64,000 bases of DNA from NCBI RefSeq assembly GCF_947242115.1, contig NC_074716.1:21621590-21685589 (forward strand), in the 5' to 3' direction. A program made the position numbers and the translations under genes. Below are positions 35,690-47,400 of this stretch, in pieces. Numbering within the stretch: the stretch's first letter is position 1; every line of letters begins with the position of its first letter. Under the pieces are notes generated by a model that saw only the letters and a list, made by a program, of their open reading frames with translations, made no database searches and was not told the DNA's origin. Source of the DNA: Biomphalaria glabrata (lineage: Eukaryota; Mollusca; Gastropoda; Planorbidae).

Positions 35690-36330
35690 GTCAGAGAGGC
35701 GGGGACAAAATGGCGGCGTTCTGATGGCAGAAAATAACAAAATATTTAAAAAGTGGGATCAAAATCGTCTGAAACAATTATTTTTCAAATGCGCTCTATA
35801 ATTCATGCGACGACGATTAATACATAAAATCTATTTGAATATATCCAGAATATTAGGCCTTACATGTCCTCCAGTGGTTTTACATTGATGAAGAAATTTT
35901 CTTATCAAAATTCAGTAAATTCTGAAAATCCCATAGCCCCCAATGGTAAACCGTATTTTCAAGTTTTTGAGCGATGCGACGGAGATATCGTGATAAAACT
36001 TGGTAGAATTATAGCCAGGCATGATATCTACCGTGGAAAAAAAAATGAATCATTGATCATTTTCCTGGACCCTGTATTGCTATAAACAAAAAATGATTAT
36101 TTTTTATAATAAATGTAAAAATGACAAATAACTTTAAAAAAAAAAACGTAATTAAGCTTTATATAGGCCATTGTCTAAAGTAATCGATAACACAAGTTTA
36201 AAACTTCTAACATTTCATTTAAAAGTGTACTAAATTTGCAAGTGTGGTTTATGTGAAAAAAAGTCAAAAACGCAATCTCAAGTTTATCGGTCATTTTTTA
36301 CTTTCACACTTCCGCGTTTTTTCGCCTAGC
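35690..36330 (+). repeat. Family C repeat, copy 1
   Basis: It shares long blocks in the same orientation with 40210-40705: 'atggcggcgtt', 'gatggcagaaaataacaaaa', 'atattaggccttacatg', 'agaattatagccaggcatga' and 'ccattgtctaaagtaatcga'. A 73-codon frame (35864-36085) is not kept in the other copy, so coding is unlikely. Confidence 0.75.
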
Positions 36331-37036
36331 TGCAAAATGTATATTTAAGTCATGTATGTGTTCTTGTGTGTGTTTGTTACATGAAGTTACGTTTCACAAA
36401 AAAAAATCGTAACATATTTATAAAAAAAAAAGTTATGTGGTGTATGCAAAACGTATAACCATTTATTTTAAACCATTAAATATGCAACAAATATGTACAA
36501 ATGTTATAGCACTTAAGTGCACAACTGTATACAATAATAAATTGGCATCAATGGGCAGCTGAAAAAAAAAGTCACAATAGCAATATCATTGTAGACCTCG
36601 AGCCTACAATTATTGATCGACCAGGTGCGCTAAATGGCCATTGTGTGAAACATCAAAATCAAAAGAGAGTATACTACATGAAGCCTCCTGCCCCCCCCCC
36701 TCCTTTTCCCTTTTTTCCATGTCTCTTAAGCATACCATTACATGCTCTAAAAAAAAAAAGGGGGTGAGAGAGCAGGAGACTAGCAATTATCTGACTGGTA
36801 CAAAAAAGGCTAAGGTGAGACAGGCACGCATTGAGCTAGTGGAGCTGTGCTACGGGGGGGGGGGGGGGAGTGCCCCGTAGGCAGACTAGAGAGAATATTC
36901 CTCCTCTTCTCCCCCGCAACAGAGGCGATTTTTTCCCCTAGCGCGACCAGCTAGGCTAGGCCCAAAGTAGTGGCCACGGTGTGACGTCAGTTACAAGCTG
37001 AGAATGAAAGCGTGGAGCGTGTGAAAAGTGATAATA
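36331..37036. repeat. Poly-G hairpin and low complexity, no gene
   Basis: A run of 16 G lies at about 36855-36869 between CTACGGGG and CCCCGTAG, so it can fold on itself. C-rich (36690-36705) and A-rich (36750-36760) tracts lie nearby. A TGACGTCA site is at 36981-36988. Confidence 0.55.
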
Positions 37037-37038
37037 TA

Positions 37039-38732
37039 GGTACTTCGATAAACTGACCAGATCCATTTTTTTTTCTCCCAAAAAATGGCTGAAAAGTGTG
37101 TCAGCACATTTTACCCTTTTTTTAAGGGTGGTCATTTCCATCAAAGTTTTAGCACATTGTATTTTATTTGAGGACTAATTGTGATTACTTTTTGTAAACA
37201 TAAGATATCAGAGATAATTTTTATTTGCTTTTGAAGCTAATCTGTTACATTTTTCTTAACAAAAGTTTATGTGAAAGTTGACATTTTTAAAACTTTTTTC
37301 CTATAAAAGTTATGACAATGCTGTTTGCTACAATAATTTATCATATTATGAAATGTGTATATTTCAAATTTCATTAGATTCTCTTGGCGCACTTTAAAGA
37401 TATTTGATATTAAAATTAACAAAGACAAAAAAGGGTAAAATTTTATTTTTGAAATAAAATAAAAGTGTTTATAGTTACAACAATCTCGCTAATTCTATTG
37501 AATTTAGCATGTTAATATATATCTGTGTGCTAAGTTTGAACTTTGTAGCTTGGCGCACTCTTTAGATATTAATTTTCAAAGTTGATGGTTAAAATCTATT
37601 TTTAGTAACAACCAACACTGTGATTTACTGGAAATGGTCAATTTCTATCTATCACGTCCTATTTTTAGAAGCACACATAGGAATTTTTCATTTAGATTAA
37701 CTTTTATAATGTTTAAATGCTAGATTATGGAGAGGGAATGTGTCTTTATTTTAATGACTTTGTAATGTGCAAATTGTAAAGTAAAAATAAATATTTTAAA
37801 ATAATAATATATTAAATATTAATTTTTTTTTTTTCATATTTTTAGCTTTGAACTATTAATTATTTATTTATTTCCGTGTGTTGTTTTTTTCTATTAGTAT
37901 ACATGTAAATTAATAGTTAATAAATGAGTACATTATATTTTTAAAATGATGAGCTATTACTGCAAAAAAAATTAAGTAAAAAATCTTTTAATAACTTGTA
38001 AATAAATCGCAAGGTTTCTTTTTTATTTTATTAACCGATGCAAGAAATTTTTCATAAATTTACAATCTAATTTTTAAAGAATTTAAATTCAGGCATTTTA
38101 AAATGATTAATTGCCAGTGCTCTACAAAAAGGTTTAAACTGTTTTTATGAAATTTATTAAACTTATAGTGATTAAATTTTAGCAAATATTTCTCTGCGCA
38201 GTGCTATTTTCATTTATAATTTATAAAAATTATCTATCTGATGCATATAAATAGCTATTTAAATACAGTAGAATTATAATTAAACAAAATAAAACACACT
38301 ACAGATCTCTGTTTTGTTTTATTTGTGATATTTGGGCTCATATGATGACAAAATCACATATATTTTTATTTTTTGTCGAAGGCTTTTTTTTATATATTAA
38401 TTCACTTTTTTTCAAAGATTTTATTGCTTGGTCTTATTTTTAAAATTTGTTTTAATAGAATACATGTTAATGAAAAAGAGTGAAGTTTCAACCCCATATC
38501 TTTAAGACTTTTTTTAATACAGTTAATTAAAGTTCAAGTGTCAATTGTTTGGGTCAAAGATTTTTTTTTGCTTTACAAAGGCTATAGAAGGCTCATTTTT
38601 GGCCACTCAAAATTTAATAACTTCCCTCACAGCAATATAAAATTGGTATCATTGGAAAGCATTTCTCAAGCTCTATCTAACCAAATAGGTTCCATTGCAT
38701 TGTGATCATTTTGAAATTTTTATCGAAGTACC
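37039..38732. mobile_element. TA-flanked inverted-repeat element, 1.7 kb, non-autonomous
   Basis: The ends are GGTACTTCGATAAA and TTTATCGAAGTACC with TA outside each, giving a perfect 17-bp inverted repeat if the flanking bases are counted. The interior is extremely AT-rich; 'cttggcgcactttaaagat' near 37383 and 'cttggcgcactctttagat' near 37551 are a direct repeat. No ORF of note. Confidence 0.75.
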
Positions 38733-38734
38733 TA

Positions 38735-39480
38735 TGTGTGACGACACGAAACTTGCATGCAAAATTTCATTTGAGTTTTTCCCAGCAAACCGTGAGAAAC
38801 TTTTCTTTTTAACTTAAAACAATTATTTTCTTGTCCACCCACAACTAAATTCTTTTAGAATTTATCTCCACTCGCACTGTTTCTCTCAGGACGAATTTCG
38901 ACGTAAAACATTAACTAGCCTCTCTAGGGCTAACTTTTAATTTTGGTCGCTGCACCAGCGCTACACGCTGTGGCCTAATAACTTTTCACACCTAGGAACA
39001 TTCTTCTCTTCCAATCACTCACCAATTAGCAATCCATGATGAGCACTTATTTTAGATATTAACACCTTCATTTCATTTCTTAATTATAATTTTATTTGAT
39101 CATTTATCTTTTGTAAACTTTCATTTATTAAATTATATTTATTTATAAACTTATAATATTGTTCTGTTCTTACTGTTAGTTGCGGTGTGCCTGTACAAAA
39201 TCTTAAATGTGGGCGGGATAAATTATTAAAATCTCCCCTAGACTTAAATAAGCAAGCCACAAATTAACTAATTAATCATCTCGTCACACTATGATAATAT
39301 GGCTTGTGTCGTTGCGCTAATGTACAAAATAATAAAATTAAGGATGAAATGTCTTAATAATATGTTTAATATATAGAAGACATCTATTTCCTTTGAAGTG
39401 GCCGATAAATCTCCAAACCGGCCCACAACTTTTACAGAGACAAAAATCATGACGAAAACTTTTACGCATCAGAAAACCCA
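38735..39480. other. No recognised feature
   Basis: AT-rich DNA without ORFs or known repeats. Confidence 0.5.
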
Positions 39481-40050
39481 ACCTACCCCTCTTCACATCA
39501 GATCTAATTTTAACTATGCGTAGTGATACATTACAAAATAGCTATTTTTATAGACAAGGATGACGAATTCATTGACACCATCAGTTTATTCATAGGTTAG
39601 ACCATTACAGAGTTATGAATTTTGAAACATAAAAATGGCAGGAGAATGGTTTAGCTACTATCGAACACCCCCTTTTTAAACCTCAATTTTCATGTTTAGG
39701 TAGCAAAGAACACTTTAAAAAAAATAGTTGCAAATATTTCTCAGCCTAATTAGAAGCATATTATATAGGTTTTGTTGAGCTGAAGCATCATTGGCATTAA
39801 AAAATACCCTTAACCCGAGACTCACTTCACTCTTCCCAAGAAGTCAAAAAAAGTGAAATTTTTATACCAATATTACCAATGCACTTTGAATATAAGTAAA
39901 AAAAATTATCCTTGGGTGAAAATGAAACTAAATATAATAGACTAGTTTCGTCATCATCGAAATAAAGGAGAATTTAAAAAAATACTATGGGGTGTTCGAT
40001 AAGTACCTTAAAACGATGGTGTTTGATAGATGTAAGTTACTCTAATTAAT
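39481..40050. repeat. Family B repeat, copy 2, uninterrupted and inverted
   Basis: Reverse complement of the blocks at 28213-28310, 29741-29933 and 30882-30965 in one continuous piece. It contains TATCGAACACCCCC at 39660 and GGGGTGTTCGATAAGTACC at 39991. It shows the empty target of element X near 39750 (CTAATTAG). Confidence 0.75.
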
Positions 40051-40067
40051 AATTATAGACTCTAGAT

Positions 40068-40165
40068 CAGTGGTTCCCAAACTTTTTTGTCTCGTAGACC
40101 CCCTGCCATGTTTTCTGGTTTTCGGTAGACCCCCTGCTCAACTTGCAAATTTTTGCAAATTCATC
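40068..40165 (+). mobile_element. Terminus of a hAT element (CAGTGGTTCCCAAAC)
   Basis: CAGTGGTTCCCAAACTTTTT with 'gtagaccccctg' repeated twice is a well-known hAT terminus. The other end is not in the window; family C copy 2 begins directly after it. Confidence 0.7.
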
Positions 40166-40209
40166 ATTTTTTTAAACAAATTTCTAACTGTATGAGTTGA
40201 AGAGTGAAA

Positions 40210-40705
40210 AAAAAAAAATGGCGGCGTTGTGATGGCAGAAAATAACAAAATTTAAAAAGTGGGATCATAATCGTCTGAAACAATTTTTTTTCAAATGCAC
40301 TTTTAGACTAATGGGCGTATTTTTAGTACACAAAAACAATTTGAATATATGCAGAATATTAGGCCTTACATGGCCTGAAGTATTTTTTTTTTTAAACTTA
40401 CGAAATTTCTTTATCAAACTTTATCAAAAACTGGAAAATCCCATAGCCAACAATGCTAACTGTATTTTCAACTTTTCATATAATGGGCATAGGATATCGC
40501 AATAAAACTTTGTAGAATTATAGCCAGGCATGATTTCTAGCATAGGAAAAAAAATTGTGTGATCATTGTCTTGGACTGTGTATTGGTAAAAACAAAAAAG
40601 GGGTATTTTTGATTATAAATTTAAAAATGATAAATAACTTAATTAAGCTTTTTAAGGCCATTGTCTAAAGTAATCGATAACACAAGTTTAAAACTTCCAG
40701 GTTTT
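40210..40705 (+). repeat. Family C repeat, copy 2
   Basis: Direct copy of 35690-36330 with small gaps. It is followed at once by the truncated element X'. Confidence 0.75.
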
Positions 40706-40709
40706 TTCA

Positions 40710-41545
40710 CCTAGCTAAATTATGTATGTATGATTCCTGATTGAAAGAAAATACATTTTCTATGTGTGCTTGTCCTTATTATAGCAACCAATGGGCACGA
40801 TGTGAGGAGATTTGAATGTGTTGAATAAATATGCTTGCCATTTCTCATATATTAATCAACTAGTACATAAACATGTTTCAAAGGAAAGTTTATTGTTATT
40901 AAAATATCTGAACACTAAGCTGCATGTTATATACTCATTAGATCTAAATCTACATCTATTTCAAAATGTGTAACTGCAGAAATAAATCAATGTCAGCTAT
41001 TTTGTCATCATTTTAGTCTGTTTTTTTTTACTGCTATAATAATTCAACCTATCAGAAAATTATTTGATGTCACATGACCAATCTGACCAATCACTATTAT
41101 CTTGGCATGATTGCTAAAATTACAATGGTTAACAATGGCCTCCAGCATTGGATTCAACTGCTAAATATTAAAAATTATTAGCATCCAAAGTGCACAGAAT
41201 TATGTGAAAAGTAAAGCAGTGAAATTTAGTCAGAAAAATGCTATACAATACTGGAGAGCTCATCATGCGTGGGTATGTTGAGCTTTTTAAACTACACACT
41301 GGGAAATCAAACCTTTATTTAAGTCTAATAAAAAATAACCTTCTACTCCACGAGGGAAAGCGTAATTTCATTCCTGGAAGCCATTTTTATTGGTCAATCA
41401 AAAACTATAACTCTTTTACAGAGAAGTATTCATTTAATAGGTTAAAAAAGTGTGCTTTTAAGGTGTCTAAAAAATGTCAGAAAAAAAGTAAACATTTTTT
41501 TGACTTAATAAAAGGGGGGTTTCACCGGATATTGTAACATCACTA
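40710..41545 (+). mobile_element. Element X' (second copy of X, left end missing)
   Basis: It matches 30020-30874 in the same orientation and ends in ATTGTAACATC, but lacks the left inverted repeat. It carries a 99-codon open frame (41238-41537) similar to that of X, sharing 'GKRNFIPGSHFYWSIKNYN' and 'FDLIKG'. The differences look mostly amino-acid-changing. Confidence 0.75.
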
Positions 41546-42345
41546 GTCAAAGTAGTGTAAACCGCAACATGAACCACACAGTTTTTCTTTCCCCTGACCA
41601 TTGGACAGCACATCTTGAAACACTAACCAAACAAAGCACAAAAAATCCTTTTCTTATAAGTGTTATTATTTTAAATTCATGTCATTTTCTGTTAAATCTT
41701 GATATAAACCAAATTGGGATCAGGAAAGGGCTGACTATTTACCCTGCTATTAAGGAGTTATAGATTAGAGGTCTTTGATATGTTGCCACTAGTCATATGC
41801 TCTATATTAGGATATCTCTTTCGGATCCTTTGTTGATGGTCATCTGCATACCTGGCTGGCTGATCGATTTTTCCATTCATAATAGACCCAGATCTATTAA
41901 TCTGTCTGGTGATAGTTTAAAAAAAAAAAAGAAGGTAATAGAAATAATCTTAACAATTACCCCCCCCCCCCCCCTTACACACACACACACCACCACCAAA
42001 GAAAAAGTCTGAGCATGCTACACTAGACGGCTAGTGATTGATCAATTAGTTGCAGGTGCTATGAGCGTGCTGGTGGACAAGAGAGAAGATGGGTCACAAT
42101 TATTGGTCAACTATGTGTAAAAAAAAATAAATAAAAGCCTGCTATAAACTGCCAACAAATATTGACTAGTGTGTGACATCAGTTACACGCACACTGAGCG
42201 TGAAGAGTAGCACTTTAAAAAAATGCTGGTCATATCCATTCCAATTTTATTACGTCACATGAAATCAATCAATCCATACCTAAGTCACATACATCCGTCC
42301 TTCAAGCCCACACCATCCATCTAGCACATATCCATCCATCCAGGT
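41546..42345. other. No gene; C-tract and CA repeat
   Basis: It contains a C run at 41940-41955 with (CA)n after it, and words shared with 33697-34480. Small open frames (41569, 41797) show no family features. Confidence 0.45.
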
Positions 42346-43150
42346 CACTATGTCTTGTCAATCAAATCCTCCCGTGCCGTTTGGCACGTTGGGTGGCAAG
42401 ATGTCACTGGCAATGTCTGAAGCATCTTCCCACCTGGTGTCTGCTGCTCTGAGGTCTTTAATGAAAGTGTGGCGCCAAGTTATACGAGAAAGTTCCTGTT
42501 TGTGCTTTCCTCGTATTGGTCTCCATGTCATGGCAACTCTTGGTATGCGTAATTCATTTTGTCGGAGAACATGTTTGCAAACCTCATGTGACGCTCTTCA
42601 CAACCTCACTAAGTGATTGACCTGCAGTTTGGCATAGGATTTCCATGATTGAGACCTAATCTCTATATGACTCCTAAAATCTATCTTAGCCATTTTTGTT
42701 GAGCCACATTTAGTCTTTTCTTAATTTTGGCATGTATGACTTCCATGTCTCTCATGCATATATTGTTGTTGGGATGATGGAAGTTTAATAGCTTTGATTG
42801 TCCAAACAGGTCACATCCTTTGGAAAATGCTCTCTACCTTTCCTATTCGGCATGCTACATCATGGTAGGCAGACCCATCGTTTATGATGCTGCCTAAGTA
42901 TGTGAACTTGTCCAACTCTGCAATCTCTGACTTACTAAGTCTGACGGGGGCACCCTTCACCTTATATCAAACTCGCACAATTTTAGTCTTATCCAAGTTA
43001 ATGTTTTTTATCTAGGCTCTCCGACGTTTCTTGTACAGGGTATACATTTATTTTTAGACCCAAGTAGTGCAACATCGTTGGCGAAGTCCAAGTCTGTCAT
43101 TCCATTCTGTTCATGCCTTGAATACCCGTTTAAAGTGGCATTGTATAGTT
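42346..43150 (-). mobile_element. RTE-type LINE 3' half (reverse transcriptase end to C-terminus)
   Basis: On the minus strand, from about 43140, it reads 'NGYSRHEQNGMTDLDFANDV' (the catalytic box, FADD changed to FAND). Then come 'KTKIVRV', 'LDKFTYLGSIIND', 'DVACRIGK' and 'WTIKAIKL', followed by the same C-terminus seen at 224-620. The order fits RTE-clade ORF2. Stops interrupt it. Confidence 0.8.
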
Positions 43151-43179
43151 ATCTATTGCTTGTTTCAAACTTACTTTAA

Positions 43180-43460
43180 AGCAGCGACTTCTAAAGAGGA
43201 CTAATTAAGCTTAAACCACCACCTCAGTCAAGTACAATTTCTTTACCTTGGTTGAGATACTAAACAAAATAATTAATTTCCAAAAGTTAATTAACTAATT
43301 GGTTAATTATTTTTTTTTTTTAATTTGTGTTTTCAGGTAAAATAAATAATTTTGCAAAAGTTCAGCTTATCTTAGTGTTAGGAGAAATGTGTACAAATTT
43401 TTTATCATACAGATTGACAGTTCGAGTTGATTTATAAGCTTAGTAAAAAATACTGCTTAT
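43180..43460. repeat. Repeat D copy
   Basis: It shares with 15040-15260 the 'agtcaa.tacaat.tctttaccttg.ttgagatac', 'gttaattaactaat.ggttaatta' and 'cgagttgat.tataagctt' words in the same order. Confidence 0.65.
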
Positions 43461-43484
43461 CTTATTTATGGTAAACAGTTACAC

Positions 43485-44165
43485 AGACTAAAAACTCTTG
43501 GTGGAATAATAAATGAATATGCATCCTCTGGTTGGGACCCCCTCAACTTAAGAAAATATTAAGAAACTAGAACAGCCACAGACTAGAGTAGTGAGATTCA
43601 TAAAAACAAATATTCATATTTGATTAGAGTAAAACCTTTAGTAAATAATAAAATTTAAGAGACCCTTCAGGATTGAAAAGATTTAAAAGTAAAGTAGCAA
43701 TTATACATAAAACATTGAACAAATACAAAAACAGATACTCAGAAAGATGCACATTTCTTGCTCCATATGGACAAATTTGTACAAATACTCCTTGTTGAGA
43801 TGCCCAAAAAAAGGTTTAAGATATTGCACCAAACGGTGCAATAGATGAGGACTGGTCAGTAAGCCTTTCTCATATCCCCACCATGTGCAAGTACACTGGC
43901 TAGAGCATAACTGTGGTAACCTACTGGAGGCTTTGTTAGCTCTCTTATTTAGCCTTTCCGCTTCCCTGGGTGGACATTTACACAGGCGCGACGGGAGGTG
44001 GTATCATTCGTACAAATACTACTTCCTTAGTGCTATTAGAGCACGGAATGGGTTGCCTGAATAGACTTGGGAAAACCAATGATTTGGCAGAGTTTGTCAT
44101 TGATTAATAATGCATACCTAGATTGACCTTGGGAAAACTATGACATCTGTGTTTTTTATAAGACA
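43485..44165 (+). mobile_element. LINE 3' fragment with a 220-bp insertion
   Basis: The plus strand reads 'YASSGWDP', 'KLEKPQTRAVRFIK', 'VAIIHKTLNK', 'TFLAPYGQICTN' and, after the insert at 43790-44009, 'FLSAIRAWNGLPE'. These are C-terminal parts of a reverse transcriptase family. It is the same family as 3360-3545 and 22500-22960. Several frame changes are present. Confidence 0.7.
43790..44009. mobile_element. Unidentified 220-bp insert with 11-bp target duplication
   Basis: GTACAAATACT flanks it on both sides (43779-43789 and 44010-44020), and it splits LINE sequence that is otherwise continuous. The insert is more GC-balanced than its surroundings and contains 'caccaaacggtgcaa', a partial hairpin. 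No tRNA B box was found, so the SINE class is unproven. Confidence 0.6.
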
Positions 44166-44469
44166 AGAAATCCACTTGGGGTTATACCAGATAAACATTT
44201 TTTTTTTATTTGTAATTTGCATTTTTTAAAAAATTCAAATTCTAATTGGTTTTGATCTTAATATATATATTTGTTTTATTTTTTTATTATGGTGAAGTCT
44301 AGCTAAAATCAAAACAACTTAGAAAAGGAAAAAATGGCAGAGAAAATTTGTAATTGCTTTTAAAAATTGACAGCCATCTTAAATATTTGATTCATTTGCT
44401 TTAGTACTTGAAATATTTTCAAATCATTCTATTTCTTACAGTAGTCTCAAAATAATTATTTTTTAACAG
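44166..44469 (+). other. Probable 5'-UTR intron end of the SYNCRIP gene
   Basis: AT-rich DNA ending in 'ttctta...ttttaacag' immediately before the ATG. The acceptor means an untranslated or short first exon lies upstream, which I could not locate. Confidence 0.5.
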
Positions 44470-47400
44470 ATGAGTCAAAACGGAGATGATATTGACATGA
44501 AAGAAGAAACTCTTACACAAGAGGAGGAGGCAGAAGCACAAGCACTCCTTGATAATGGAATCAATAAAACAGTTGCTAAAGAACTACTAAATATTTACAA
44601 GACAGGCACGCTTCTTTATTTTTTTTAGCTTTTAATTCTCTTACTGAGCTTACTTAATAGCATGTATATGCTTTACTTTTTTTTTTTTTTTTTTTTAAAG
44701 GGAAACTTTCACAATCAGATCTTGATGAAAGAGCTATGGATGCTCTTAAAGAATTTTCCACAGAGGATGCTATTAAAGTATTGCGTCAGTTTTGTGAGAG
44801 TAACCTTGAACATGTAGGAAACAAAAGTGCTTTTCTTTGTGGACAAATGAAAACATACAGACATAAATTAAGAGCAGGAAATATGCCTCCACTTGTAAAA
44901 GGGCCAGACGAGGCAAAGTTAAAGGTACAATATTACTAAAACTTATTGATTTATAATTATTGTATTTATTGAAGACTTTTTTTAGTCATATTAGTTAAAC
45001 ATCAATTTTAATTTTTCAGGAAATTCTAGATCGCACTGGCTATTCTTTGGATGTCACCACAGGCCAAAGAAAATATGGCGGTCCTCCACCTGGAGGTGAT
45101 CCCACACCCCCAGGCACTGGCCATGAGGTAATATTTAAAACCGTGTTCAATAATGCTATGTAGTAATATGTTAACTTAAAAAGTTCTGTTATGTATGGAT
45201 GCAAAATAGTCAGCATGCTGGCAAATTAACTAGACCTATAACCCAATTAAAAAAGAACACATCTAGACTAGATCTAGTAAACACAATCCAAGCTTTCTCC
45301 TTGTTAAATTATATCTAGATATAACTTTGTTACAACAGAAATTTAATATTTTATTTTGCTTGATTATAAATATATATAGATTCAACTTGAAAATAGATGT
45401 ATGTAGAAACAGATAATTTAAACAGGGTTCCCGCGGCCTATTGATTTTTCAGGAGCTCCTGGAAATCTCCTGAAATTGCAAAATATATGAAAAAGTCCTG
45501 GAAATCTCCTGAAAAGTCATAAGAATCTCCTGAAAAATAGACAAAATTGTCTTTTTGGATGTCCTTCAATATGAAAATCGCCGATCCTATGGGCGATAAA
45601 GAAAAAAAAACGGCATTGTCGGCATTCATTTAATAAAAATATCTAGATCTTAAGTACCGGTATTCTAAGTCTCGATCTCAAAAGTAATTTTTTAAAAACA
45701 AATCTAGATCTACATAGATTTGATAGATCTATTTTATCTAGATCTAAATCTAGAAAGACTTCATATTAAAATTAAGACTAGACCGTAAATCTAGATTAGA
45801 TCTATCATGATCATCTACTAGATAAGATTTATAGATCTAGGGATTCTAGCCTGGGCCATGCCTGGCCTAAACTAGTACTGTAGTAGTAGTAGACATAGAT
45901 CTAGTACGTAGTAGATGATCATGATGATGATATAGAATTCTAGATCTACTAGAAATGACTAGATATAGATCTATTACTATACGTATTGTTATAAACCTGG
46001 TGGTGGCACAAATGGGGGTAGTGGTGTGTGTGTAGTCAGCCGACTCAAATCGCCCCAGGCCAGCGCTAGACGAGCGGTCAACCGTGACGAGTTACGACTG
46101 TCAGCCGAGACGAGTGTCAACACGGCGGTTCGGGAAGGATCGACGGCGTGAACAGAGCTCAGGAGCATCACGAGAGTTGTAGTCATCTGACCACCTAGAA
46201 ACGTCAAGCGGCGTTCTGTCCGGTTCGAGAAGGCCAGTAGGGACCCTATATAAGAGCGGAGGTGTTGCAGTCAAGACGGTTCACGGCAGGGGTTGAGAGC
46301 CCGGTTCACTACAGTCCGGTCGACTACAGCACAGTTCAGCGGTGTGGTTCTGTACGGAGCATTACGACTGTTCAGTGCGGAGTACTATCAAGTACAGTTG
46401 AGACGAACGGCGTCTTGATCTTGGTCTGTGATCGAGTCCGACACAACGAGCCCAAGTGTGTGAAGTCAGTCCTGAAGTGTTGAACCCAGTGCAAGCCCAG
46501 AACGAGACGGAGAGTCCAGTGCAAGAGTTGATATGGCGGTACAGTGCTATCGGAGAGATATTTGTACAGTGTACGTGTTGCCAATTGTACAGTATTGGCT
46601 GTTATTTATTCAACTATTAAAGTGTTACGTTACTTTGGAGCTCTGAGTTGTCAAGTCCTTTAAGTTGGTGGTGTATGGTGCAGTTTGCAGAGAGCCTGGA
46701 TAGTGAGATTCGTAACAGTATATTATAATATTATGTAGATCTATTCTATATCTAGTCTACTAGATCTACTATGATCAGTACGATCTAGATTGATTCTACT
46801 ATTCTAGATTAATCTAGATCTAGTCAATCTAGATCTAGAGCTAGTTATCTTCTAGATCTAGTAGTAGTACTAGTTACTAGTAGATCTCTAGTCAGATGCA
46901 GAGATAGATATATCTAGTCAATCTAGATAGAGACAATTATAGTGATATAGTTACAGACAGTATATAATAGTTATAGCTACTGAATATGGGGCCTACTATT
47001 CTACTTTTACTTTACTTTTTAGGGTGGAGGCCTTAGACTTAGAGTATATATGATTAATGGTATAGATTATATTTCTAGAATTCTAGATATAATAGAGATC
47101 TACTTAGATTCTGGAATCTTAGTTTTAGTTTTATAAATCTAGATTGTGAAGTAGATGGGGCTTAGAGTATATTGTAATATGCCAATATGGTCTATATAGT
47201 ATTTAAGCTGCTATATAAAATTAAACTGTTCATGGTTTTACTATCAAATTCACTTCTAGCTTTATGATTCAGAGCTAGATTTTATAGATTTAAAGACACC
47301 TATTGTTAATTTTAAAAATTAATTAATTCCTAATGTTGACTAATACAAGCAATATATATAGAGAGTAGTGCAAATAGGCTTATTGGTTTACAAGTACTTT

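Noticed and set aside
35864-36085. 73-codon frame in family C
   Set aside because: The paralogous copy at 40210-40705 has no matching frame, so it is probably chance.
30564-41537. The paired 100-codon frames in X and X' as a real new gene
   Set aside because: They lie inside a mobile element, overlap its terminus, and differ mostly by amino-acid-changing bases; kept only as an observation.
46250-46260. TATATAAG as a host promoter inside SYNCRIP
   Set aside because: It belongs to the solo LTR and is better explained as the LTR's own TATA box.
45989-46584. Several open frames of 70-73 codons on both strands
   Set aside because: They all lie in the solo LTR; the GC-rich sequence simply lacks stops, and no family features are seen.
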